Notes: generated by a model from the sequence alone, not told the origin. A DNA stretch of 13,662 bases from JBEVMS01 sp040508515 (GCA_040508515.1 JBEVMS010000150.1:1-13662); one strand, 5' to 3'; numbered from the stretch's first letter, positions 1 through 7,108 are shown. Numbers and translations are program-made.

Positions 1-1
1 G

Positions 2-1213
2 ATTCCCCGCCGCGGCTACGACGACTACAGCAACTTCCTGGCTGCCGGTTCGGCCGGCGATTTTGCGCGCGCCGCCGGACTGGAGCAATTCCCCTACTGG
101 CGCAAGCTCAGCGAGCATCCGAACTACGACGCGTTCTGGCAGAACCAGGCACTGGACAAGGTGATGGCGCAACAGCCGCCGCAGGTGCCGACGTTGTGGC
201 TGCAAGGCCTGTGGGATCAGGAAGACATGTGGGGCGCGGTGCACAGCTATGAGGCGATCGAAGCGGCGCATCCGGGCGAAAGCTACAATCACCTGGTAAT
301 GGGCCCGTGGCGGCACAGTCAGGTCAATTACGACGGCAGCGCGCTGGGCGTGCTGCAGTGGACCGGCGACACCGCGTTGCAATTCCGGCGCGACGTGCTC
401 AAGCCGTTCTTCGATCAGTACCTGGTCGATGGCGCGCCCAAGGCCGATGCGCCCAAGGTGCTGATCTACAACACCGGCGATAATCACTGGGATCGTCTGG
501 CGCGCTGGCCGCTGAGCTGCCAGCACGGTTGCCCGCAGACGTCGCGTCCGCTGTATCTGGGCGCTGGCCAATCGCTGTCGTTCAACGCGCCGACCGCGCG
601 CGCTGACCAGTACGACCAGTACATTTCCGATCCCGCCAAGCCGGTGCCCTACCTGCCGCGGCCGGTGGTGTTCGCCGATCACGACGCCTGGACCACCTGG
701 CTGGTGCACGACCAGCGCTTTGTGGATGGCCGTCCAGACGTCCTTACCTATGTCACCGATCCGCTTACGGCGCCGCTGCGCATCGCCGGCGCGCCGATCG
801 TGCACCTGTACGCCTCCACCAGTGGCAGCGACAGCGACTGGGTAGTCAAGCTGATCGACGTCTACCCCGATCAGGTGGCCTCGGCGCCGGCGATGGGCGG
901 CTACGAGTTGCCGATCGCGATGGATATCTTTCGCGGGCGTTACCGGACCAGCTTTGAGCATCCGCAGGCGCTGACACCAGATCAGCCGCTGCTGTACACG
1001 TTTGGTCTACCCAACGCCAACCATGTATTCCAGCCCGGCCATCGGGTGATGGTGCAGATCCAGTCCAGTTGGTTCCCGCTGTACGACCGCAACCCGCAGA
1101 CCTACGTGCCGAACATTTTCTTCGCCAAGTCCAGCGATTATCGCGCGGCTACGCAACGTATTTGGCGCAGCCCCGCTAGCGCCAGCATGATCGAGCTGCC
1201 TGTCGTGCCCTAG
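2..1213 (+). CDS. aehA: alpha-amino acid ester hydrolase (beta-lactam acylase family), 5' end outside window
   Basis: This is a serine hydrolase of the CocE/X-prolyl dipeptidyl peptidase (S15) superfamily that cleaves, or transfers, alpha-amino acyl groups of esters and amides, including beta-lactams with an amino-acyl side chain. Members are normally secreted. The frame is open from base 2, so 403 residues are visible and the N-terminus is missing. The motif LWDQEDMW carries the catalytic Asp (visible residue 72) and the carboxylate-cluster Glu and Asp that bind the substrate ammonium group. GPWRHS carries the catalytic His exactly 33 residues later, the same spacing as Asp307 to His340 of the X. 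citri enzyme. That offset implies about 235 missing residues and a total near 638, against about 637 for X. citri. The signal peptide and nucleophile Ser would lie in the missing part. The C-terminal half (from about visible residue 180) is the jelly-roll domain, including VHLYASTSGSDSDWVVKLIDVYP. The annotation 'glutaryl-7-ACA acylase' is a common synonym. Confidence in the family is high; the natural substrate is unknown. Confidence 0.93.
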   Translation: MPRRGYDDYSNFLAAGSAGDFARAAGLEQFPYWRKLSEHPNYDAFWQNQALDKVMAQQPPQVPTLWLQGLWDQEDMWGAVHSYEAIEAAHPGESYNHLVMGPWRHSQVNYDGSALGVLQWTGDTALQFRRDVLKPFFDQYLVDGAPKADAPKVLIYNTGDNHWDRLARWPLSCQHGCPQTSRPLYLGAGQSLSFNAPTARADQYDQYISDPAKPVPYLPRPVVFADHDAWTTWLVHDQRFVDGRPDVLTYVTDPLTAPLRIAGAPIVHLYASTSGSDSDWVVKLIDVYPDQVASAPAMGGYELPIAMDIFRGRYRTSFEHPQALTPDQPLLYTFGLPNANHVFQPGHRVMVQIQSSWFPLYDRNPQTYVPNIFFAKSSDYRAATQRIWRSPASASMIELPVVP

Positions 1214-1236
1214 TGTGCCGCGTGCTGCGCGCGGAT

Positions 1237-1266
1237 CAGGCTTGTGTCCTGCGTGGCACAAGCCTG
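1237..1266 (+). terminator. stem-loop after the ester hydrolase gene
   Basis: A perfect 10-bp inverted repeat (CAGGCTTGTG / CACAAGCCTG) with a 10-base loop starts 24 bases after the stop codon of the ester hydrolase. Two further pairs are possible at the loop base. There is no run of T after it, so it is not a textbook intrinsic terminator. It may end transcription weakly or protect the 3' end of the mRNA. Confidence 0.5.
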
Positions 1267-1331
1267 TATGGCGCGCCGAGAGAAAAAGCTCGCGTCGTCA
1301 GGTGAATAGGTAAGGCGAGCCGGCACATTTT

Positions 1332-1344
1332 GTTATATTATAAC
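1332..1344 (+). promoter_or_regulatory. predicted Zur operator upstream of the ZIP transporter
   Basis: The 13-mer GTTATA-T-TATAAC is a perfect inverted repeat around one central base. It equals the core of the gammaproteobacterial Zur (zinc uptake regulator) consensus GTTATANTATAAC. It stands in an otherwise GC-rich intergenic region, 23 bp before the chosen start codon, and contains TATATT/TATTAT hexamers that could serve as the -10 element. Zn-loaded Zur bound here would block RNA polymerase. The flanks match the long consensus only in part (T on the left, C instead of A on the right). Known: the Zur consensus. Seen: the palindrome. Inferred: its regulation of the gene. Confidence 0.75.
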
Positions 1345-1367
1345 CAATCTTTTTGGCTGGATTTACC

Positions 1368-2117
1368 ATGCTTCACTTTCCTGGCCTGCCTGGCGCTTTG
1401 CTCGCAAGCGTTGCCTTGGCATTGGCCTCTTTGGCTGCGCGCCTGGTTATGTGGCTTCCATCCATGCAACTGCGCGCCTGGTTGCCGTGGATGCAGGCCC
1501 TAACCATCGGTTTGTTGTTGGGTGATGCCTCGCTGCACATGCTGCCCGAGGCGCTGCGATATGGCAGCCTTTCCGCCCAGCAGGTCGGTATGTGCCTGGC
1601 GCTGGGTATGCTTTTTTTGCTGCTGATGGAGTGCGTGATACGTCGTGTTTCCGATGATGCCGGAGCCGCGGCGTTCGCGCGTATGGATGTACTGGCGGAT
1701 TTTCTGCATCACCTGGTCGACGGCGTCGTGATCGGCGCTACCTTCGCGGTCGATACGCATCTGGGCGTGATCGTTACCCTCGCCGTGCTTGGGCATGAGT
1801 TGCCGCGTGAAGCGAGCAACGCCGGCGTGCTGGTGGCCGGCGGTTATGCGCCGCGGCGCGCCTTCGCGTTGTCCGTGGCCACCACCGCGGCGATTCCGCT
1901 GGGTGCCGTGGGGATCATCGCGCTTGGCCAGACGCCGGCATTCTTGGCGACCAATCTGGTGCTGGCAGCCGGCGCGGCGATTTATCTGGCTTGCGGCGAT
2001 CTGCTGCCGGGGCTTTGGCAAACGCTGGGGCAGCGCGGACGGTTCATTCCCATCCTGGGCGCGGCGACTGGGCTGGCTTTCATGTGGCTGGCGGCGTTGG
2101 GCGAACAGCGCCACTGA
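1368..2117 (+). CDS. ZIP-family metal (zinc) transporter
   Basis: This inner-membrane protein of 249 residues has about eight hydrophobic segments and belongs to the ZIP (ZRT/IRT-like) family, which moves Zn2+ and related divalent metals into the cytoplasm. Evidence is SLHMLPEAL in an early helix, HHLVDGVVIGATF (residues about 114-126, the TM4 metal site) and HELPREASNAGVL (about 143-155, the TM5 site). The TM5 motif resembles the LIV-1 subfamily signature HEXPHEXGD, but its second His is Arg and Gly-Asp is Ser-Asn. Start choice: ATG at 1368 is preferred to an in-frame TTG at 1353, because a TGGA element precedes the ATG at a suitable distance and nothing Shine-Dalgarno-like precedes the TTG. 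A Zur-type palindrome just upstream predicts induction under zinc starvation, which fits an importer. The gene is convergent with the small exported protein, with 7 bp between stop codons. Metal specificity is inferred. Confidence 0.88.
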   Translation: MLHFPGLPGALLASVALALASLAARLVMWLPSMQLRAWLPWMQALTIGLLLGDASLHMLPEALRYGSLSAQQVGMCLALGMLFLLLMECVIRRVSDDAGAAAFARMDVLADFLHHLVDGVVIGATFAVDTHLGVIVTLAVLGHELPREASNAGVLVAGGYAPRRAFALSVATTAAIPLGAVGIIALGQTPAFLATNLVLAAGAAIYLACGDLLPGLWQTLGQRGRFIPILGAATGLAFMWLAALGEQRH

Positions 2118-2124
2118 TCGCTGC

Positions 2125-2430
2125 TCAAGGGCTTTGGGCGGCGGCGCTGGATTCCTGCTGTTCGCAGACCCGCTGCACCAGGTTGGCGAATTGGTCGGGA
2201 TTGAGCTTGCCGACCGCATCCACCTCATAAACCATGACAGCCAGCTCCGCGGCGGCGGCGCGGGCTTCCGGCGTGGCCAGTCGGTTGGCTGCTGCCTCGA
2301 TCTCGCTGCGCGGTACGCCGGCGGCCTTGGCCTGGGCGGTGACCAGCGCCAAGGTGTGGATGCTCTCGCACCACGTCGGCGACGCGGATGCCTGGGCCAA
2401 GCCTGCCATCAGCGCAAACGCAGCGATCAT
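2125..2430 (-). CDS. small exported protein of unknown function
   Basis: About 101 residues; no family recognised. The N-terminus has a hydrophobic stretch (IAAFALMAGLA) followed by AQASAS, a signal-peptidase-I-like site, so the protein is probably periplasmic with about 85 mature residues. The mature part is mostly helical by composition (Ala, Glu, Gln-rich) and holds two cysteines, in TWCESI near its start and RVCEQQ near its end, which could form a disulfide after export. The chosen ATG has a weak GGGA element 7 bases upstream. With this start the signal peptide lacks positive charges, so an in-frame ATG at 2478, which adds several Arg residues, is a real alternative. The gene reads against the ZIP transporter and lies 171 bp downstream of the flavin-reductase-like gene on the same strand. 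Confidence 0.65.
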   Translation of the reverse strand: MIAAFALMAGLAQASASPTWCESIHTLALVTAQAKAAGVPRSEIEAAANRLATPEARAAAAELAVMVYEVDAVGKLNPDQFANLVQRVCEQQESSAAAQSP

Positions 2431-2601
2431 GCGTGATCCCGAGTAACAGGCGACGTTGCGTCCCCTTGCGCTCAGCATAGCCCTGCGACGCAAGTTCGTG
2501 CCAAGACATGTGTTCGTCGAGCCATCGATAAGACTGCCCCGCTGACCTGCCAGGCGTTTCAGCGCGCCGCCGCAGCGCCAAGCTTGGGGACACGCGCCGC
2601 G

Positions 2602-3528
2602 CTAGCTGACCTCGGAAAACGGTGCACCCTGGCGACGGCGGTAGGCCTGATGGAAGCCGGACGTGTGGTGTAGCTGTTCGCCTCGCGCCAGGTTTTCGTC
2701 CGAGGCAAGGCGACCAAGGAAGAACGTGTGCGAGCCGATGTCCTGGCTGTGCACGAGGTTCAGCTCCTGAATGCGCAGCGCCGCGGCAACGGACGGAATG
2801 CCCCCGTCCTTCGAGCGCCGGGTGGGAAACGGAAGCGCATTCCAGTCAGCGGGCGGCTGCGTGTGGTGCGCGCTGAGCGCGTAGACGTGCGCTTTCATCG
2901 TGGCCGGTACATGAGACAGGGCCACGCGACCTACCTCGCGCATGATCGGCCTGGAGACGTTGGTGCTGCGCAGGGCGAGTGAGAAAAGCCCGCTGCGCCC
3001 GAGGGGTCCAATCAAGTCCATCGGGAAAATATTACCGCGCCCTGGCGCGTCGACAGAAACCAACACGACCGGGCGCGGACACAGGTAGGCGATCATCAGC
3101 TGCTGTACCGCGTCCGGCTCCATGGACAACTGCTGCGGTGAGCGGTTTTTACGCATCGTGCGATTTTGCAGCCACGCATTCCACGGGCGCCGTGGCCAGC
3201 CCAGACAGTGATGTTCGCCCTTGGCCACGTGGTAGAGGGTGATCGATGCCGCATCGGTGGCGATGGAATCGGTGCGCACCAGACGTAAAACGCCGAGCAG
3301 TCTTCCCGTCGCGTTATCGCGATATTCAAGCACCGGGCGCGGGCCGGCATCGAGGCTGCTGGCGAGCACCAGCGGCTTGAGGGCGGCCACGGTGTGATCG
3401 GCGGTGACATCCGCCGAATGGCCATCCCAATGCATGGTGGCGGTGACGAGCGGCTGCGGTGGCGCAAGCGCAATCGTCGACCATTGCGGCAAGGGGCGAA
3501 GCCATGGCCTGACCAAGTCCTTCAACAT
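2602..3528 (-). CDS. flavin-reductase-like (FMN-binding split barrel) protein
   Basis: A 308-residue cytoplasmic protein. The second half (from about residue 135) looks like the flavin reductase/DIM6-NTAB FMN-binding barrel: LCPRPVVLVSVDAPGRGNIFPMD, then LFSLALRSTN, and near the end IGSHTFFLGRL, which resembles the family's 'D/SHtlfiG' strand. Typical members of about 160-200 residues reduce or bind FMN and serve two-component monooxygenases. This one carries an extra N-terminal part of about 130 residues that I do not recognise, and no partner monooxygenase is visible. The start codon lies one base after the stop of the methyltransferase (TGAGATG), with no Shine-Dalgarno of its own, so translation is probably coupled. 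Activity, cofactor and substrate are inferred from fold motifs only. Confidence 0.72.
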   Translation of the reverse strand: MLKDLVRPWLRPLPQWSTIALAPPQPLVTATMHWDGHSADVTADHTVAALKPLVLASSLDAGPRPVLEYRDNATGRLLGVLRLVRTDSIATDAASITLYHVAKGEHHCLGWPRRPWNAWLQNRTMRKNRSPQQLSMEPDAVQQLMIAYLCPRPVVLVSVDAPGRGNIFPMDLIGPLGRSGLFSLALRSTNVSRPIMREVGRVALSHVPATMKAHVYALSAHHTQPPADWNALPFPTRRSKDGGIPSVAAALRIQELNLVHSQDIGSHTFFLGRLASDENLARGEQLHHTSGFHQAYRRRQGAPFSEVS

Positions 3529-3529
3529 C

Positions 3530-4159
3530 TCAGGCGCGCCGCAGCAGCAGGAACATGTAGAGATCGGTCACCCGGCCCAGTCCGCGAGGCATCACGCGTT
3601 CCAGCCGGAAATGCGGCGCCGCCGCCCGCGCCACCACGCGTGGCGTAAAGCGATGGATACGGCTTTCGCTGGCGATTCCGTAATGCCCGTGGCGCAGCAA
3701 ATTGATGAGATTGGCCCGCCACCAGCCGTAACGTGCATCGCCCAGGTAGTAAGGATTGAGCATGCTGGCCAGGACAAAACCGCCGGGCTGGACCACGCGC
3801 GACAACTCTTCAAAAAGCACGGTGTGATCGGCAAAGTGATTGAGCACCGCGAAGTTCGCCGTGACGGCGCGCACCTTGCAGCTCACGTACGACGTCACCG
3901 GGATAACGGTTTTTTCGGCGATTTCCTCGCGGCAATGCTGCGCCAGGTAGTCGCGCATCGCTTGGGAAGGTTCGTACACGAAGGTCGGGTGGCCGTTGGC
4001 GGCGTACGTCTTGGCATCGATGCCGGTGCCGGCGCCAAAATCAAGCACGCTGGCACCCGGCGGCAGCAAGGCCTGCGCCAGCTTCAGAAACCTGTCACGC
4101 ACGCGCCGGTCCTGCTGGGAAGCCAGCATCACGGCGTGGTAGGGCGCGCCCATATGCAT
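3530..4159 (-). CDS. class I SAM-dependent methyltransferase
   Basis: A 209-residue cytoplasmic enzyme with a Rossmann methyltransferase core of the type-11/25 kind. Motif I is VLDFGAGTGID (residues 38-48). The acidic end of strand 2 is VYEPSQAM, matching the ribose-binding acidic residue. Strand 4 reads TANFAVLNHF, and LSRVVQPGGFVLASMLNPYYLGD is the usual 'L.pGG' post-motif region. The substrate cannot be told from sequence. Start: ATG at 4159 has GAGGAAG 10 bases upstream; a second ATG at 4153 is too far from it. It is the first gene of a two-gene unit with the flavin-reductase-like gene. That pairing hints at modification of a small molecule (methyl transfer plus flavin-dependent redox), but there is no other biosynthetic gene in the window to support a pathway. 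Confidence 0.85.
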   Translation of the reverse strand: MHMGAPYHAVMLASQQDRRVRDRFLKLAQALLPPGASVLDFGAGTGIDAKTYAANGHPTFVYEPSQAMRDYLAQHCREEIAEKTVIPVTSYVSCKVRAVTANFAVLNHFADHTVLFEELSRVVQPGGFVLASMLNPYYLGDARYGWWRANLINLLRHGHYGIASESRIHRFTPRVVARAAAPHFRLERVMPRGLGRVTDLYMFLLLRRA

Positions 4160-4610
4160 GTTGTCGATACTTCCTCATCACCGTGGGCTGTGAGCGATCT
4201 TCAAGTCCACTGAAGAGGCTTTCCAGGGTGAGTGTCGATGGGGTCACAAAAAGTTGCATTAGACCGCCCCTCGCGCATGGCGCCTGGTGCGCGCGGGCAG
4301 GCACGTCTTCATCAAAGCGCGGCGCATGGGTCGAGGTAATGTGGAATAGATCGAGTGCTCGAAAGGTGCCGCTGGCCCGGTGCCCACGTCTTGGGCACGT
4401 ACAGCGCCGACCGCGTCGGGGCGCATGCCGTGCCAGGCAAAAGCCATCCAACTAGCTTGGGCCTGGGTGCGCCAGTGCAGGCAGGAGGAGTGACCCGAGC
4501 CGGTGGGTTACCTACAACGAACCGCATAGAACCACGCCTCGGACGGTTGCATGGGGTGGGGCGATACCGCGTGCAGGTGCCAGCGGTGATAGCGCGGCGC
4601 GGGAAATCGC
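4160..4610. other. 451-bp region without a convincing gene
   Basis: The region lies between the starts of the methyltransferase operon and the end of nagA. Short open frames exist on both strands, but none has recognisable motifs, a good ribosome binding site or a plausible protein composition. It contains the methyltransferase leader, with a small stem-loop at 4199-4215 (CTTCA/TGAAG), a 12-bp interrupted palindrome TCGAGTGCTCGA at 4351-4362, a GTGACCC/GGGTTAC hairpin at 4490-4511, and the possible nagA 3' hairpin. The methyltransferase promoter should be here, but no clear -35/-10 pair was found. A decayed gene cannot be excluded. Confidence 0.5.
4565..4588 (-). terminator. possible 3' stem-loop of the nag operon
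   Basis: An inverted repeat ACCGC/GCGGT (extendable by one T-G pair) with a 12-base loop lies 23 bp beyond the nagA stop, in the direction of nag transcription. It lacks a T-run and is short, so it is only a weak candidate for a terminator or mRNA-stabilising hairpin. Confidence 0.25.
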
Positions 4611-5786
4611 TCAGCTGTTGCGGTAGCGCACGCCGCCGATCCAGGTTTCGTGGACCGCCAACGCATCGTCCAGCACGGCGAAGTCGGCGCGCTGGCTGGC
4701 GACCAGCTGGCCGAGCCGGTGCTCCAGGCCCAGCCAGGCGGCGGGGTAGGCGCTGGCCATGCGCGCGGCTTCGTCCAGCGGCAAGCCGAGCAGCTCGACC
4801 GTGTTGCGCACCGCGCTGGCCATGTCCAACGCCGAGCCGGCCAAGGTGCCGGCGGCGTTCTGGCAGACGCCATCGACCACGCGGATGGTTTCGCCATTAA
4901 GCACGAAGCTGGGCTCGTCGGCGCCCACCGGTGGCATGGCATCGGTGACCAGTACGCACTTGCCGCGCGGCTTGGCGGCGATCGCCACACGCAGACTGGC
5001 CGGATGCACGTGCTGGCCGTCGACGATCAGCCCGCACCAACTGGTCGCATCGTCCAGCGCCGCGCCGACCACGCCCGGTTCGCGGCTGCCCAGCGGGGTC
5101 ATCGCGTTATACAGATGCGTGAAGCCGCGCAGACCCGCGGCCAGCGCGGCGCGGGTGGTGGCGTAGTCGGCGCCGGTGTGCCCGGCCAGCACGATCACGC
5201 CGGCGTCGCTCAACTGGCGGATCGTCGCCAACTCGACGTGCTCCGGCGCTAGGGTCAGCATCACCACGCCGCGATGGCGCGCGGCGATCGCGCTCAGGTC
5301 ATCCAGATCGGGCTGGCGGAACAACCGCGCGTCATGGATGCCGCGACGCGCGGGATTCAAGAACGGGCCTTCCAGATGAATGCCCAGGATGCCCGGCACG
5401 CCCTGCGCGATCGCCTCATCGACCGCCGCCAACGCGGCGAACATCGTCTCGCGGGTGTCGGTGATCAAGGTCGGCAGCAGGCCGGTGGTGCCGTAGCGCC
5501 GATGCGCCGCGGCGATGCCGCGCAGGGTCGCCACGGTGGGCGCGTCGTTGAACAACAGACCGCCGCCGCCATTGACCTGCACATCGACAAAACCCGGCAG
5601 CAGCAGACGCCCATCCAGATCATGGCAGGCCACGCCGGCCAGGCGCGGATCGTCCGGCGCGGTCAGCGCGAGGATGCGCGGACCTTGGATCAGCAGTACC
5701 CGATCCCGGCGCAATCCGCTCGGGGTCAGCAGGCGACCGTTGATCAGCGCGCATGGGCGGTTGTGCACATCGGGGTCGAAGCTCAT
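4611..5786 (-). CDS. nagA: N-acetylglucosamine-6-phosphate deacetylase
   Basis: This cytoplasmic amidohydrolase converts GlcNAc-6-P to glucosamine-6-P and acetate, the first committed step of GlcNAc use. The protein has 391 residues (E. coli NagA 382). The motifs are PGFVDVQVNGGGG (Q70 and N72, as in the E. coli form with one metal site), HLEGPF (metal ligand E139), AGHTGA (H203), THLYNAM (H224), QHVHP (H259, substrate contact) and VTDAM (catalytic D282). The spacings E-H-H-H of 64, 21 and 35 residues equal those of E. coli E131/H195/H216/H251. Start: ATG at 5786 has GGAGA 7 bases upstream and overlaps the nagB-II stop by one base (TGATG), so it is preferred to the in-frame TTG at 5789. It is the last gene of the operon, and its product feeds the adjacent deaminase. 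Confidence 0.96.
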   Translation of the reverse strand: MSFDPDVHNRPCALINGRLLTPSGLRRDRVLLIQGPRILALTAPDDPRLAGVACHDLDGRLLLPGFVDVQVNGGGGLLFNDAPTVATLRGIAAAHRRYGTTGLLPTLITDTRETMFAALAAVDEAIAQGVPGILGIHLEGPFLNPARRGIHDARLFRQPDLDDLSAIAARHRGVVMLTLAPEHVELATIRQLSDAGVIVLAGHTGADYATTRAALAAGLRGFTHLYNAMTPLGSREPGVVGAALDDATSWCGLIVDGQHVHPASLRVAIAAKPRGKCVLVTDAMPPVGADEPSFVLNGETIRVVDGVCQNAAGTLAGSALDMASAVRNTVELLGLPLDEAARMASAYPAAWLGLEHRLGQLVASQRADFAVLDDALAVHETWIGGVRYRNS

Positions 5787-6820
5787 CAAACGGTCTCCGT
5801 GACCTTGCGCAGATGCGGCGGCAGGTCCGGATCGTAGCCGCGTGCCAACGCCAACGCGACGGCGGCCTTGTAGAAACTCTGCACCACGATCAGCGGCGTG
5901 ACGATCGGCGCCAGTCCGGACGCCAGCGGCAGTGCATCGACGCCGCTGGCACCGGGCGCGGCCAGCCAGACGCGGGCGCCGCGGGCGCGAAACTCCTCCG
6001 CCAGCGCCAGGCTGCCGGCCAGGGTGTCGTCGTCCTGGGCGAACATCAGCAGCGGGAAATCCGCGCCGACCAGGGCCATCGGGCCATGCTTGACCTCGGC
6101 GGCACTGAACGCCTCGGCGTGCAGGCCGCAGGTTTCCTTAAGCTTCAGCGCCGCCTCCAGCGCGCCGCCGAAACCGAAGCCGCGGCCGACCACGAACAGG
6201 TTGCGCAGCTGACGCCCTTCGTTGGCCAGGGCGCTCCAGTCGGCCTGCCAACCGAGGCGCAGATCCTGCGGCAGGCGCGCCAGCGCGGCGTGCAGATCGG
6301 CATCGTTGGACCAATGCGCGGTCAGCTGCAGGATCGCCGCCAGACTGGCCAGGTAGCTCTTGGTCGCCGCCACGCTGCGCTCCGGGCCGGCATGCAGTGC
6401 GATCACCGTATCGGCCAACTGGGCCAGCGGCGAATCGGCCACGTTGACCAACGCCAGCACCTGCGCGCCGGCATCCTTGGCGGCTTGGGTTGCGCGCAGC
6501 AGATCCGGGCTCTCGCCCGATTGCGAGATCGCCACGAACAGCGCATCGCGCAGGTTCAATCTGGCGTGGTAGATCGAGCTGATCGAGGGCGAGGCAGAGG
6601 CGGTGATCAGTCCCAGCCGGGTCTCGAACACGTATTTGGCATAGGTCGCGGCGTGGTCGGAGCTGCCGCGTGCGCAGGTGACGATAAAGCGCGGCGGTCG
6701 CGCGCGCAGGCGCTCACCGAGCGCGGCCAGTAGCGGCGCGTTGGCCTGGAATTGGTGTTCGACCACGGCGGCGGTCTGCTGCGCCTCGAGATACATCAGG
6801 GGCGGGTTGGACGTATTCAC
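5786..6820 (-). CDS. nagB-II: glucosamine-6-phosphate deaminase, SIS-domain (NagB-II) type
   Basis: This cytoplasmic enzyme converts glucosamine-6-P to fructose-6-P and ammonia. It has 344 residues and two sugar-isomerase (SIS) domains like the isomerase half of GlmS. The first has CARGSSDHA (about 49-57) and SQSGES (99-104); the second has VVGRGFGFGGALEAALKLKE (about 210-229) and EVKHGP (242-247). The C-terminus PPHLRKVTETV matches the catalytic tail of the family. There is no glutaminase domain, so it is not GlmS. NagB-II rather than AgaS or another SIS isomerase is chosen because nagA follows directly. Start: GTG at 6820 gives a start of the usual length and overlaps the stop of a small upstream ORF by GTGA. 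ATG at 6796 and ATG at 6868 (which adds an improbable Arg/His-rich tail) are alternatives. Translation of nagA is coupled to it. Confidence 0.9.
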   Translation of the reverse strand: MNTSNPPLMYLEAQQTAAVVEHQFQANAPLLAALGERLRARPPRFIVTCARGSSDHAATYAKYVFETRLGLITASASPSISSIYHARLNLRDALFVAISQSGESPDLLRATQAAKDAGAQVLALVNVADSPLAQLADTVIALHAGPERSVAATKSYLASLAAILQLTAHWSNDADLHAALARLPQDLRLGWQADWSALANEGRQLRNLFVVGRGFGFGGALEAALKLKETCGLHAEAFSAAEVKHGPMALVGADFPLLMFAQDDDTLAGSLALAEEFRARGARVWLAAPGASGVDALPLASGLAPIVTPLIVVQSFYKAAVALALARGYDPDLPPHLRKVTETV

Positions 6821-6942
6821 ACGGTACTCGTGGCGGTGCGCATGCCGGCGACGGCGACGCACGACCATAGCGCCGCCGTCGATGCGACCACAAGCGCGAC
6901 GAGGGTTGCGCGATTGCCGTGCTGGTTACGCGCAGCTGTCAT
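6817..6942 (-). CDS. candidate 41-residue membrane peptide upstream of nagB-II
   Basis: A short ORF, not recognised in any family. Its ATG at 6942 is preceded by GGGGG with a 4-base spacer, a usable though tight ribosome binding site. Residues about 12-33 (ATLVALVVASTAALWSCVAVAG) form one hydrophobic span with Arg/His on its N-terminal side, so a single-pass inner-membrane peptide is likely if it is made. Third codon positions are mostly G or C, as in neighbouring genes. Its TGA overlaps the GTG start of nagB-II by four bases (GTGA), the usual sign of translational coupling. It could be a leader that sets nagB-II translation or a small membrane partner. It could also be a chance frame in the leader, which the high GC content makes easier. 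Confidence 0.4.
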   Translation of the reverse strand: MTAARNQHGNRATLVALVVASTAALWSCVAVAGMRTATSTV

Positions 6943-7096
6943 CAATCCCCCGCAGCATGGCGAGTTGGCGGCCGGTGCCGCGATGCGAGAGGAATCCATC
7001 ATGCGCCTTGGTGTGAATAAGCGCCGTCACGGCTTCAAACGCGGCGCCTGTGTGCGCCTCAGTCGGGCGCAGCAGGGCGGCCTGGCGATCTTCGTT

Positions 7097-7108
7097 CAAG
7101 GCGCCTTG
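7097..7108. promoter_or_regulatory. 12-bp perfect palindrome before the alpha/beta hydrolase
   Basis: CAAGGCGCCTTG is self-complementary and lies 22 bp upstream of the hydrolase start, just before its AGGAG (7117-7121). The half GCGCCTTGG also occurs at 7003-7011, about 100 bp upstream. It could be an operator or a hairpin masking the leader; no known regulator motif was recognised. In GC-rich DNA such a palindrome can occur by chance. Confidence 0.25.

Noticed and set aside
1500..2228. Long minus-strand open frame opposite the ZIP transporter
   Set aside because: Arg/Gln/His-rich composition and no motif; it is the antisense shadow of the well-supported ZIP gene.
2456..2493. Inverted repeat TTGCGTC/GACGCAA with a 24-base spacer upstream of the small exported protein
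   Set aside because: Arms are only 7 bp with a long spacer, and half of it may lie within an alternative coding start; not above chance in this GC-rich DNA.
3404..4213. 269-codon plus-strand frame across the methyltransferase
   Set aside because: It overlaps two genes with clear motifs on the other strand and shows no domain of its own.
4095..4451. 118-codon minus-strand frame upstream of and overlapping the methyltransferase start
   Set aside because: It runs into the methyltransferase gene in a different frame, has no recognisable motif and no convincing ribosome binding site.
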